A stretch of 64,000 nt of DNA from the NCBI GenBank assembly GCA_039621445.1, contig CP154956.1:94430406-94494405 (forward strand), written 5' to 3'. The stretch's first letter is position 1, and every line of letters begins with the position of its first letter. This stretch comes from Euglena gracilis. Its lineage: Eukaryota; Euglenida; Euglenophyceae; Euglenales. Made by a program: the position numbers and the translations under genes. The notes under the pieces were generated by a model that worked only from the letters and a program-made list of their open reading frames with translations, had not been told where the DNA came from and did no database searches. This document shows positions 22,562 through 32,552 of this stretch, piece by piece.

Positions 22562-23104
22562 TCAGTCCCAATTCACGGATTTCTTGTTGTAAAACCGGAG
22601 GATGCGCGGTTTTTGTGGTAAAAACCGGTTCCTCATCCGAAGATTCACCCTTATGGGGGGAATATTAAGTAGTGGTATAGACGGGCGATTGTAATCGCGA
22701 TTGTAGGCATGTTCATGATCATGTGCATCCGTGGACTCTTGTAGGGCATGCGCATCCGAAGATGCTTGTAGGGGTACACATTCTGCGCTTTCGGAAGAAT
22801 TGGCATTCAACGAACCGCGAATTTGACGCACAAAGTCGCGAGTTGGATGTCGGGCATCCGAAGATGGTTCGGTTGATGCGCGAACAGCGCGTTGTGAGCT
22901 GGAAGTCGCATTTTGACCACCAAAAACAGTGTTTTCATTGGAAAAGTGCGGAGGGTTGCGGGATTTTGCATGAATTTCATGCAAACTCAACGCAAAATCT
23001 GGGATACTTTGTTCCAGTGAACCAACCACTTGGAAAAGGTCCGAAATTAGTTCAACGTCATACTGCAAACGCTTAATACGTTTTGCTGTAGGAGGGCAAT
23101 TCAG
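22562..23104 (-). pseudogene. gag: gag-like fragment next to an LTR, copy 2
   Basis: The frame is open from 23332 inside the LTR to 22562 (256 aa). The Gag-like portion reads YDVELISDLFQVVGSLEQS and on through a Ser/Ala/Asp/His-rich stretch to a basic end. Same fragment as 8676-9182. The LTR joins it with no TGG primer site. The conservation of an open frame across the LTR border in copy 2 but not copy 1 is probably chance. Confidence 0.5.
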
Positions 23105-24457
23105 TGTACGTCCAACCCTTTTCCTCGCATTCGGCCTTCGGTGCGCAAGGTGAAAAGTTGGAGAAACAAAAGGGAAAATAAAATAATATAAAAGTTGAAG
23201 GCCCTTTCCCCCAATTAGGAGGCAGACCACAAAGCAGGTGGAGAAAGCCCTATGGGCTACACAAAGAAATGCCAAGTGATTTGGCTGTCCGTTTCGGACT
23301 TCAAATGAAAACAAATCAAACTTGAAAATCAAGTCTTGAATGCAATACCAAAATGGAATAAAATGAGAATACCACCTGTGGAGAGGAGAACCAGAAAAAG
23401 GTTTTGCTCTATAGAGCTAGGTATTCCTAATTCAGGCTGTTTGGCCATCTTTAGGAATACCACCTAGCATAGTACTGTGTATGTGGCTCAGAGCTATATC
23501 TGGCCGTAGGCTTATGCCTACATACACAGTACCATGGCCTTACGGCTGCCTGGTACACATCCTCCTCCCAGGGCTATGCCTGATTTCCCTACTGGACCAG
23601 GCCAGTCGGAATGCCGGACATAGTCCTGGGGACGGGGACCTGTCACAGAGCCGTATGTGGCTTTTGCTTCTCCTGTCACCAGGGGTGTGGGAAGGAAGTT
23701 GCAAAATAACGCAATAACGCGCAAAAGAGGTTAACCGCTTATGCGGTGCCTACTTATTGCGGCAATGGGGTGGAAGTGGAAGAGCCCATTGAAAAATCGG
23801 GCTGGAAGGTTTCCATTCCAGAGAGTTCCATCCACCCAGATTGGGGTGTGTCTATGACACGCGGGGAGTTCGCATTCCATAATCGGAAAAGATTGAAGGG
23901 TAGGGTGTGGAAGGAGGGGGTACCAGGCCAGTCATATCTGACCAGGGAGAAATATCAATTTACCAAACCAACTGCCGGCGACAGCGATGTTTTTCCCAGA
24001 GGGGTAAAGGAGAGAGGAGTGGGGGGCTGGTCAAAAGTCCTTAAACAGAAGTTTTGCTGTCTGGCAGTCTTATGGAGCCTTATGGCCGAATAGTGACAAG
24101 TTGGGAACTATTATTACGGTGTGCGCGCTGTGCGCTGTGCGTCTTCTTACTGGAGGCATATACCGCTGGGGAAGACTTCGCAACGCGGCGCGGACACGAT
24201 GTTGCCTATGGGGTATCCCCAGAGGCCTATACATCGATAGACGGGCGATATCCCAAAAGAGAGGGGGACCATATGCTAGTAAAAATACATAATGGCAGAT
24301 GTGCCTTGGATGGATACCAAATACAGGGCCTATAGGCCTGAATGTAAGGTCAGAACAGGATTCATGGACCTGTGGCCTGTAGGCCTGGGATATCTATGGC
24401 ACAGATGGCCATTTCCTGGGAGCCGGGGGTCTGATATCCCGAACGTAATCTCCTTCA
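23105..24457 (-). repeat. LTR of the B-type element, subfamily 1, copy 2
   Basis: Matches 9219-10564 over its length, with TGTACGTCC at the plus-left end and TCTCCTTCA at the right. The hairpin GTAGGC-TTAT-GCCTAC, the AATAAAATAATATAAAAG stretch and the purine/pyrimidine tract beyond the right end are all conserved. It lies between D2 ORF2 and the gag-like fragment, the same order as copy 1. Confidence 0.65.
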
Positions 24458-24558
24458 GGAGTTTCCCTCTCTCTTCACTCTCTCTTCACTCTCTTCACTG
24501 CCTTCCACCGTTTCTGGTGAAGCGGCAGGTGATGCCGTCCGTTTCGCTATAGTGGTAG

Positions 24559-25690
24559 TCACAGTGTCTGATTGCGCAGTCGCGCTTCTGTTTGCCGCTG
24601 TAGCCGGCTGGGGAGAAGAAGGAGCGACAGAGGATTGACTCTCCTGATGTCCCTTAAGGACAAAAGGTTCTGCTGTAGCCGATAGGCTTTATCCCAGATA
24701 ACGCCGACCACGCCCGAAGACGGGTGGTGGTGACTCACCAGGAATTCCCCGGGGAACTGGCGTTGCCGGTTGTGGCTGAGCTGTGACTGATGTTGCCGGT
24801 TTCGGCTGGGTTGAGGATTCTGATGGCGGAACCTCAGCAGCCGTCTGCGGCTTTGGACGTTGTGCCTTTGGCACATGTCTTTTCCGTAATCGGAAAGTGT
24901 CCCATGGCTTGCGCTCATCTTCAACCATCCTGTGGTTGAAGCGTAGGAGGGGTAGTGCCATGCCCTGTTCATTGTTTCTGCCGCCTTGGAAAAACGGCAG
25001 GAACAATGCTCTATCGAGCGTATCGCGGAATCGGCGTTTGACATAATCGTCAATGCTTTCCTTTGCGAAACGGGGCCTGCTGGGGACATAGTCCGGGGAA
25101 TTTCCCTATCGGTATTGAGTTTATAATATATCTCCGTGATCTGGCAGGTCAAAGCCCTGAACCAGAACTGCTGCAAATACAGCAGGAGTTGACGGTGGTT
25201 GCGTCGCCCATTCGAGCTTTGGTGAACATCCTTCGATTTCTGCAAAGGTGCAGCAGCATGATGCGCTTTGGCGCTGCCTGCGGGATATTGGCCTGTTGGC
25301 CTTCCTCGTCCTGGCCTTCGGCCTGTGGTTGAATACTTCGTACTCCGAATACCCAGAAGTCCACTGCAAACTTTTCGTAGCAGTGGGAACATCGGACGAT
25401 ATACGTCTGGTGGAAGCGGAGGTCAATATCGACCACTTCAAAGTCATAGGCATATTGCCAGTGGTAAAAGACTTGCAGATTGCTGCAGAACATGTTTTCC
25501 GCCAAATTGGCGATATTGTCAGGTAGTGGGTAGAATTCCCACTGTAGGCCTTCTGGGCCTACATTGCGAATGCAGTCGAATACCTGCCGTAGCAGGTCTT
25601 TACCTGTATTGTAGCGGTCTTCCCGACCACAGTCCAGGTAAGGAAAGCCACAGGAGTTCAGGAACCTGCCGAAATTTTGGGTGGGGTATC
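24559..25690 (-). pseudogene. D2: C-terminal part of D ORF2, cut by element B
   Basis: The frames 25505-25149 and 25392-24559 repeat the D1 ORF2 sequence: the CX2C/FAVDFWVFGVRS end of the conserved domain, the LLLYLQQFWFRALT block and the MALPLLRFNHRM tail. The N-terminal half with WFWxGYP is absent because the 3' LTR of element B starts at 25693. Frameshift positions are partly shared with D1, so the gene was already broken before the duplication. Function unknown. Confidence 0.65.
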
Positions 25691-25692
25691 AG

Positions 25693-26825
25693 TGTACGTC
25701 TGATTCCCAATTCCCTCTTCCCAATTCCCAAAAAGCCTTCGCTTTCGCCTCGGCGCACCTACTTGGGAACTGAAAATCAGAGTAACAGAAAAACCCTTTT
25801 CCCATTTCCCAAGAAGCAAAGCACAGAGCAATGCAGGGAGGACGGACTGGATATCCAAGACCGGTCCGGAGAAAAGGAAGGAACAAGAATATAAAAGAAT
25901 ATAATACCACCTGTGGAGAGAGAAGGGGCACCCATTAGGAAATCCTAATAGGATCTGCTTCCATCCTAGCTTCCTCAACGGAAGGGGACAGAAGCATACG
26001 CCTGGTACACATCCCCCTCCCAGGGCTATGCCCGATTTCCCCTTTGGACCAGGCATTTTGGTCACAGGGATTTCAGGCACAGACCTGGTCTGTGGGAGGT
26101 GCACCCTGGCGCATCCACAGGGGCCCTTTCCGTCGCACTGGGGTCCACTCAAGGGGGGGGCGGAAAGGAGGGGGACCCAAAAAGCCCAAAACGCGCAAAA
26201 TGGTTTCACCTATTTGCGGTGGCTTATGGGTGTATAGTATATTATAGCCCACTGGGGAAAATGGGGTTGGCAGGTTTCCTTGCCAAGCAATCCCATCCAC
26301 ACAGTTTGGGTGTGCCAAAGGCACTTGGGGTTGGGTCCATGGGCATTACAGGAAAACCCATGGGGAGGGTGTGGAAGGAGGGGGCCTCTGACCAGTCAAA
26401 CCTGGGCAGGGCGCTTGGCCAGTCAAACCTGACCACGCAAAAGGAAATCCTACTCTACAAAACCAACTGCCGGCGACAGCATTTGCCCCGGGGGGAAAGT
26501 AGAGAGGAGTGGGGGGTTGGCTTAGGCCAGAAAAGGTGTGCTGTCTGGCAGCCTTATGGCCTCAAACGGCCGAAAAGAAAAAGGAAAGGAAGGAAAAGAG
26601 TCCGTCGGCCCTGTGCGCTGTGTGTCGCACGCCCGCGAGACGGGACAGGGGAGAGGGGTGTGCGTGCATGCGCACGGAATCCTGCGTGTGGCAGCATCCC
26701 GGTGGGAACTTACCAGCGGCGAGTACCGCAAAGGTTCTTCGAAGGGGTGTTCGGGCAAATACCCGAACAGGGTGTCAGGCAAATACCTCACGAGGGTTCT
26801 GAAAGACGCCGCATTGGCGCTTACA
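25693..26825 (-). repeat. 3' LTR of element B
   Basis: Ends on the plus strand are TGTACGTCTG at 25693 and CGCTTACA at 26825, giving TG...CA ends on the minus strand (TGTAAGCG ... GACGTACA). The first 300 bases match the 5' LTR remnant at 42288-42588. Beyond that, blocks such as CCAGGGCTATGCCCGATTT and CAACTGCCGGCGACAGC match subfamily 1 LTRs. The left border is firm from the 5' copy; the right border is inferred from the TG and from the purine-rich stretch of the end of ORF2 just outside it. Confidence 0.7.
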
Positions 26826-26831
26826 GCCACC

Positions 26832-27530
26832 TCACCTGCCTTTATCGGCTGGGCGTTCGCGCACCTCACGCCAGTAGTCGTGCTGAGGGTCCCCTAATGA
26901 GTCCTCAACCAACTCCAGTTGGCGTGGGGAACGCTGCGGAGCTGATTCGCTCCGGATGGTGTTGTGCTCCGGATCGTTGACATCAAAGGATGTGGTCTCC
27001 CAGTCCTTGATCCAACTGTCCGGCAGCTTCTCCCTGGTACGGTCAGCATGATGCTGAAGGTACCGTTGGAGCTGCTCCCAGAAAATCCTGGGTAGCATCA
27101 CCGGCCAGATGATGCACTTCATCCGGGGGTGATTCGCAGACACCTGCGGGGGCATCCCCGGGGTCTACTGGAAGTTGATGTCATACATCCACTTCGCTGT
27201 CCGAGCTCTTGCAGTATGGGGCCGTAATACAGCCGCCAACCAACCTCTGAAGTCCACCAAATTGTGTTCTTCAGCAGGCCACAGTGGCAAGGCGTATCCG
27301 CCCTGCTGACGCTTGGAGAACAGGGAGTAAACCTGTGTCTCCCAGTCGCCATTGGTCCAGAGGTAAGGCATTCTTACCTTGGCGTGTTCCTCGACGGCGA
27401 GGCGCATTGCCCCAGTGTCGATCTGGAACTCAAGGGCCATTCCCGTGTGACGGTAGCTTTCTACCTTCCGGAAGTCGGAGTGCTTCAGGCGGCCTTCCAC
27501 CTGCTTGTACTCCTTCTTCCACTTCTCCAA
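26832..27530 (-). pseudogene. D3 ORF2, C-terminal frames
   Basis: Two consecutive frames, 27530-27165 and 27155-26832, continue the 534-aa ORF upstream after single frame breaks (the spacing between them is only a few bases). They contain QGGYALPLWPAEEHN, which echoes YALPLPAF and MALPLLRF near the ends of the D1 proteins, and LPRIFWEQLQRYLQ with Asn/Asp-Pro-rich flanks, comparable to the LQQFWFRA block. The stop at about 26832 lies directly before the 3' LTR. Not recognised as any known family. Confidence 0.5.
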
Positions 27531-27536
27531 CGTCTC

Positions 27537-29141
27537 CTAGTGCTGGGGGACGATGGTCGTGACTGCTCCATCAGCAGTCTGCACGAACGTGGCCCCTATA
27601 CAGTTGATGCACAAGGCAGGGATATCCCTGTCGTGAGCATTCTCACTGTAGGAGTAGTTCAAGCTGTGCTTACAGGCGTTCAGGCACTCACCACATACGA
27701 GCGCCACACAGTTCGGCACATATGCCCTGTGGTGGAACGTCGTGGATTGCACCTGCCGCTTGCACACATGCACAAGCGGTTGGTTGTGCCGGACATGGTG
27801 GCACACGGTGCACGTCCAGGCAAAGGACGTGCCGTGCTGGAAATCCAACACGCAGTCCTCACCAAAGTACCGAGCCAGTACTCTGGGTGAGCGCCTGTAC
27901 CAAAATGTCCAGGTATGTTCCGGGACATAGTGGAAAGGTTCTCCTCGGACGAAGAGGGGCTGAATCCATCGATTCAGTGACCCTTTCTGGTGCCTAATAG
28001 CAGCCAGTTTCTTCGTCCTCTCTTCCACGGTGCCTAGGCTGGTCAGGATATCCTGAGTCCAGAGCTGGGCATCCGCAGACACGGGAGGTGAAGCAGGTTC
28101 ATCCTGCTCCTCATCCGTCGATCCGGCGGAAGATTGGGCCTGTCGGCCACGAGCCTTACCTTTCGGTTTGCTCTGGCCGTACCCGGACGATGCAAAGGCC
28201 GAATAGTCGTGCATTGTCGTAGGGTCTTTCGGCTGTCCGCCAGTCTGACCTCCAGCGCCACCTTTCGGTGGTGGTTTCCCATCACCGCCTTTGGCAGGGG
28301 GCTTACAGGGTGCAGCACCCGGTTTGCCTCCTTTCGGCTTCGAAGTCCCGGAATCAGGAGGCGACGCCTGTGGCTTACTCCTGGTATCAGGAGTAGTTTT
28401 CGCTGGAGTAGACGTTTGCCGTCTGGGCGAAGCGGGCATACTGACCGCTGGGTCGCGCATGACGCTCCGAGGGGTCGGCACACGTTCCTGGGGTTGTTCA
28501 GCCGGCCGTCGCCGAGCAGGTTCATCCTGTCCGACGCGGCGCGGCACTGTGGTTGTCACCGGAATCGGTACTTCCACAGGCGCTGACACTCCCATGAACT
28601 CTCCCATTGTCCTCGGGACGGCAGAGATCCTGTGCGGTGTCGGTGGTCGTGGGGGTATCTCCTCCACTTCCATCTCGACATCCGGTCCAGGAGGTTGATC
28701 CTCCACAACCGCTGGCGCAGGTGCTACGGGAGGTCGATCCTCCGCTGTAGCCGGTGCGACAGATGGCTCTGTCGGCTGGGGTTCATCCCCTGATGGTGGT
28801 TGCACTGCTGCCAGAGATGGGTTTGAGGGGACGCCGACATCCGGCGTCTCCACGACCTCAGCGGCGGAGCTTGATGCTACGCCTCCACCTCGTGGCGTAG
28901 GTGCAGCAGCCACGGCAGAAATGCCGGTGACTACGGCGCCGAGCACACGGCGTCCTAATGAGGTGCGTGCTGTGGGGCTGGCAGGTTCTTCGAGGATATC
29001 CTCGACGACCATGCCAGTCACCTCGGCTTGAGGCTCAGACATCGGGACAGGCGTTGCAGCCACAGGTATATCCCTTGTGGGTGCTTCGACTGGCCGAGGC
29101 TGTGCCGCAGCAGGCAGAGCAGCGTAGAGGATATCCTCCAC
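27537..29141 (-). CDS. D3 ORF2: 534-aa Pro-rich protein with Cys-rich C-terminal domain
   Basis: I do not recognise this protein. Residues 1 to about 340 are Pro/Ala/Thr/Val-rich low complexity, with several DEP tripeptides. Residues 350-534 are compact and aromatic: LNRWIQPLFVRGEPFHYVP, HTWTFWYRRSPRVLARYF, then CTVCHH, VHVCKR, CGECLNAC and CINCIG. Four CX2C or similar Cys pairs spaced over about 90 residues suggest a zinc-binding fold. It lies on the same strand as and downstream of pol and ORF1 of element B, upstream of the 3' LTR. No signal peptide or membrane segment is seen, so it does not look like an envelope protein. The frame is intact until about 27537, then continues shifted. Confidence 0.6.
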   Translation of the reverse strand: MEDILYAALPAAAQPRPVEAPTRDIPVAATPVPMSEPQAEVTGMVVEDILEEPASPTARTSLGRRVLGAVVTGISAVAAAPTPRGGGVASSSAAEVVETPDVGVPSNPSLAAVQPPSGDEPQPTEPSVAPATAEDRPPVAPAPAVVEDQPPGPDVEMEVEEIPPRPPTPHRISAVPRTMGEFMGVSAPVEVPIPVTTTVPRRVGQDEPARRRPAEQPQERVPTPRSVMRDPAVSMPASPRRQTSTPAKTTPDTRSKPQASPPDSGTSKPKGGKPGAAPCKPPAKGGDGKPPPKGGAGGQTGGQPKDPTTMHDYSAFASSGYGQSKPKGKARGRQAQSSAGSTDEEQDEPASPPVSADAQLWTQDILTSLGTVEERTKKLAAIRHQKGSLNRWIQPLFVRGEPFHYVPEHTWTFWYRRSPRVLARYFGEDCVLDFQHGTSFAWTCTVCHHVRHNQPLVHVCKRQVQSTTFHHRAYVPNCVALVCGECLNACKHSLNYSYSENAHDRDIPALCINCIGATFVQTADGAVTTIVPQH

Positions 29142-29270
29142 GTTCCCGCCTTCCTCCTGAGGGAGTTCCTGGTCTCCACCTACCGGTGGACAGACGGGAC
29201 CCGCCGCGGGGGCCGGGGAAACTGATCGTTCTCCTGCCGCTCGCGGGGCAGAGACGAACGATACAGCCGT

Positions 29271-32200
29271 TCATGTCGGAGACGGCGGCGCTGCCTCCAG
29301 GATGGTGACGGAGGGGCTGCGTTCGCGTTCTTCCCGCCGCGGGATCGCGGTGGTGGAAGCGACTGACGCCTCACGTCTCCTTCGCGCCAGAGGTTCATCC
29401 TCCGGGGCGATGAAGGCGCGCGGATCCTCGGGCGAACGAGGATCGTCGGGGTGCCATCGGCATCCCTGGGCATCCGCCAGCCTGTAAAAGGCCAGCGTAC
29501 TGCTGCTGGCGCTGTTGGGCCAGGGTGGCGGCCATGATGGCTGCACCCAGGCGTTGGCAGGCCTGTTCGGGCCCAGGAACCCGCGGTAACGCGTATCCTC
29601 CTAGACCTCGAAAAAGCCCTCCTCGAACTCCTGAACGCATGCCAGAATCGGCATACGCAGGTCGAGGATGGCCTTCGGGTGCATGATCAACTGGAGGAAT
29701 ACCTCCCGGCTGAGGGTGCCGCCGAACTGTCGCCGCAAGTGTTCTTCCAGGCTGATATCAGCCAGGTGCCAGTTGGGGCGCAGGTCGGCGATGACCAGAC
29801 GACGACGAGGACCGTCAATGGGATCGCCGTAGTCCGGTGGCAAGCTTTCCATACCAGGCCTATCGTCCTGGGGGTCACGGAGGTGTACATACACCTCCAT
29901 GACGTAGGTGGTCCAGGCTCGCCACCAAAACTGCTGCAGCATAGAAATACGCTGCTTGTGGACGCGACGACGTTTGCCCTGGAGATCCGGGGCGTCGCGG
30001 CACACACGCATAAGCATGCGGCGTCCCATCTCCAGGCCCGGGTTATCCCGAGGCGGTGGAGGACTTCCGCGGACGCCGAATCCCCAGAAGTCGATAGGAA
30101 ATTCCTGCTTACAGTACTTACAACAGAGGTCATACCTCTGAGGGTAAGACAGGGAAAAACGCTTAACGCGGAAGGTGGAGCCGTAATAGCTCACCAGCCA
30201 CACGTGGAGGTTGTTGCACCACAACACCTCGATCAGGCGTTCGATTTCGGGGTTCAGTGGGTAGTATTTCCACTGCACACCGAGGGGTCCGACTGAATGG
30301 ATACAGTTGAAGATCGACTTCAGCCTCCGGGCCAACACATGCTGGTCGCGGAATCCCAACTGGTGCAGGTAACTGCGACCAGTGGAATCGCTGAAGAGAC
30401 CCCAGTTCTGGCAGGGGTATCCCAGCCAAAACCAGAGCTCCCAGAAACCTGGCTGGGCATCAAGCAAGGGTCTGCCACCTTCACCTTCGAAGGCGTACAG
30501 ATCAATTCCGTAATGGAATTGTCTGACTCTTTTCGCGGTGTGGTGTAATACCACATCGATGACAGCTTGTGGAGGGGTGACGGGGCGGTTTCCTGCAACA
30601 TGGTAATCATGCTGCATTCGCCAGCCTTCGTCCTCCAGCTCCTCCTTGAACCTGAGCGTTTGCTCAAAGTCCGAGAGGACTTCCGCTGGTTCTTCTTCCT
30701 CCTCACGTCCTGTACCCTTACCTTTATCCTCACCTTTGCCCTCGCCCTTACCTTTGCCGGCCACGCCTTTGCCGTCTCCTTTGCCTTTGCCCTCACCCTT
30801 GCCATTGTCCTTCCCCGTCTGGCGATTACCAGAGGGTCGGGCGCTCGGTGCCGCAGGAGTCGGTCCGGTTCCTTCCCATTCCATCTCCGGGGAGGGACCT
30901 GGCCGATCCGCTGCACGTCGCGGTGATGGCGTGGCTGGGCGTTGGCTGGGAGCCTGGCGCGGGCTTGGTTTCGACGCAGGGGGTCGCGGCTCCTTCCATA
31001 TCGGAGGGATCGGCGGTGGCATTGCGGCAACAGGACGGCTCATCGCCACCTGTGCCTCTGCCGGTGGTCGTCCAGCCGGGGTATCCTGGCTGGCTTCCAC
31101 CTGCATCGCCACACCTCCTTCCGCGTCCCGTGGGCTGGGTCGCCTGGCCTGTGGGGTAAGGTTCTCCGTAGCCCTGTCGCGCTTCAGGGTGGCAGGTAAT
31201 ACTGCCACACCTGCCGGGGGGCTCACCGGGTAATACCGGGGTTTCCACCTGCAGCTGCGGCTGGTACGGATGGTATGGGGTGTATACACGGCCCTGAAGG
31301 GCAGCCAGAGAGGCGTAATACCTCGTCCGGTGCTCTTCAGACGCGAATACTGGCTCCTGCAGGAAGTGCCGGGCAAGCTCATCCTGCTCGGTTCCCAGAG
31401 GTGCCATGTGGTAGTAGGGAGCCTCCTGCCGACGGGGGATATCTCCGTGCTGGACAGGAGGTGCACTGGGCGGTCGGGCTGCCACACGGTGGGGAGGTTC
31501 ATCCTCCACCACTATGGGCTCCACCTGCCGCCGTGGCTCAACTCCAGAGGCAGGGGCGACCGGTGATGCCTGTGGCATCCAGTGTGTGAACATGTGTTGG
31601 ACGTATGCCTCAGGGGGCACGTCCGACTGTCCGGCTGGGAGAACGCGTGCGCCGCGCGGGTAATCCGCGTGCGTCGCGTATTGCGAGACAAATTGCTCCG
31701 CTGGCGCCTCGCGCGGCGGCATTCGCTGTGGCGAGGGCGGGCGAGCAAAGATTCCCGTCATCCCAGGTGGGACATGCACATCCTTACCTACCGGTGGGGG
31801 CGTGTGCTCACGCATGTGCACGGTGTGGGATCCCACCGGCGTCTGCGTTTGCAGCATGGGCGGCACATACACGCTCAGGTCCATCATTGTCTCGCCAGGC
31901 TCGCAACCGGAATCGGATGCCGACGAGAAATACCGTCTCCCCGTCATCAGGGCTTCACCACAGGGACACCACTGAGCCACAGGCATGTTGGCTACCACCA
32001 ACAACTGAGCACAGTATGCATCCCAAAGGGCTTGCATAAAGGGCTCCGTTGGGGGGGGTGCGCACATACGCATCGCCCGCTCCAACGTCTCCGTAGTGCG
32101 GAAGATCATCTCTCCCGCATACGGGGGCAGGCGCAATCTGCGCTGCACTGGTGGCAGGGGTGCCGGCTGCTGGACGGCAGATGGATCTGGTACCGCATAT

Positions 32201-32364
32201 GCGGACCGGCTGCTGGTAGCCGCGGCGAATACCGGGGCTGAAACCCTCTCAGCATGTAGGGCACCCGGAATCGGGGACTCAGCATACTGAGGGTACTGGG
32301 GGTATGGCGCGCCAGAAGGCTGCGGCCATGGTGGACCTGGTCCAGGTCCGCGCCCAGGCAGCAT
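29271..32364 (-). pseudogene. D3 ORF1: multidomain protein with WFWLGYPCQN domain, frameshifted
   Basis: Frames 32364-30826 (512 aa), 31502-29601 (633 aa) and 29546-29271 together give the same block order as D1 ORF1. Blocks: N-terminal LRLPPYAGEMIFRT; Pro/Gln-rich linker; Gly-Lys repeats (GKGEGKGKGDGKG, about 30800-30690); the conserved domain FWELWFWLGYPCQNWG, QWKYYPLNPEIERL, CX2C and FPIDFWGFGVRG; ISMLQQFWWRAW; ADLRPNWHLADISLEEHL; and finally WPPPWPNS, FYRLADAQGC and RSPSVTIL. It starts about 190 bases after the integrase stop. The conserved domain, about 200 residues, is the best preserved part. Two frame breaks are visible. Function unknown. Confidence 0.65.
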
Positions 32365-32552
32365 GATGCTACCCGAACGACGACGACAACAAAGGGTAAC
32401 CTTGTTGTCAGTCGCTTTGAGTGCTGGTGCACTGAGAAAGGGGGGCTTCTATCTTAATCAAAAACTCTGCGAGAAAGATAGAGAATGAAGTGCAGGGGGG
32501 GTATAAAGGGGAAAAATTCACATAACACACACGCATTCTCCAAAACGAAATC
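32365..32552. other. Spacer between integrase and D3 ORF1
   Basis: About 190 bases with no frame of note. It contains GGGGGGGTATAAAGGGGAAAA on the plus strand and a run of ACACAC near the integrase stop. A promoter for the extra genes could be here, but no element-specific signal is evident on the minus strand. Confidence 0.4.

Larger units (their letters stand above)
22327..25690. repeat. 3.36 kb direct duplication, copy 2 (partner 8441-11798)
   Basis: Colinear with 8441-11798. The right end is the point where the 3' LTR of element B was inserted into D2: both copies share GAAATTTTGGGTGGGGTATC, after which copy 1 continues with the gene and copy 2 with AG and the LTR end TGTACGTC. So the duplication predates insertion of element B, or B inserted into one of two existing copies. 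Confidence 0.85.

Noticed and set aside
26832-32364. Envelope gene in element B
   Set aside because: No signal peptide, furin-like site or membrane anchor is visible in the extra ORFs; Pro-rich and Cys-rich soluble domains instead.
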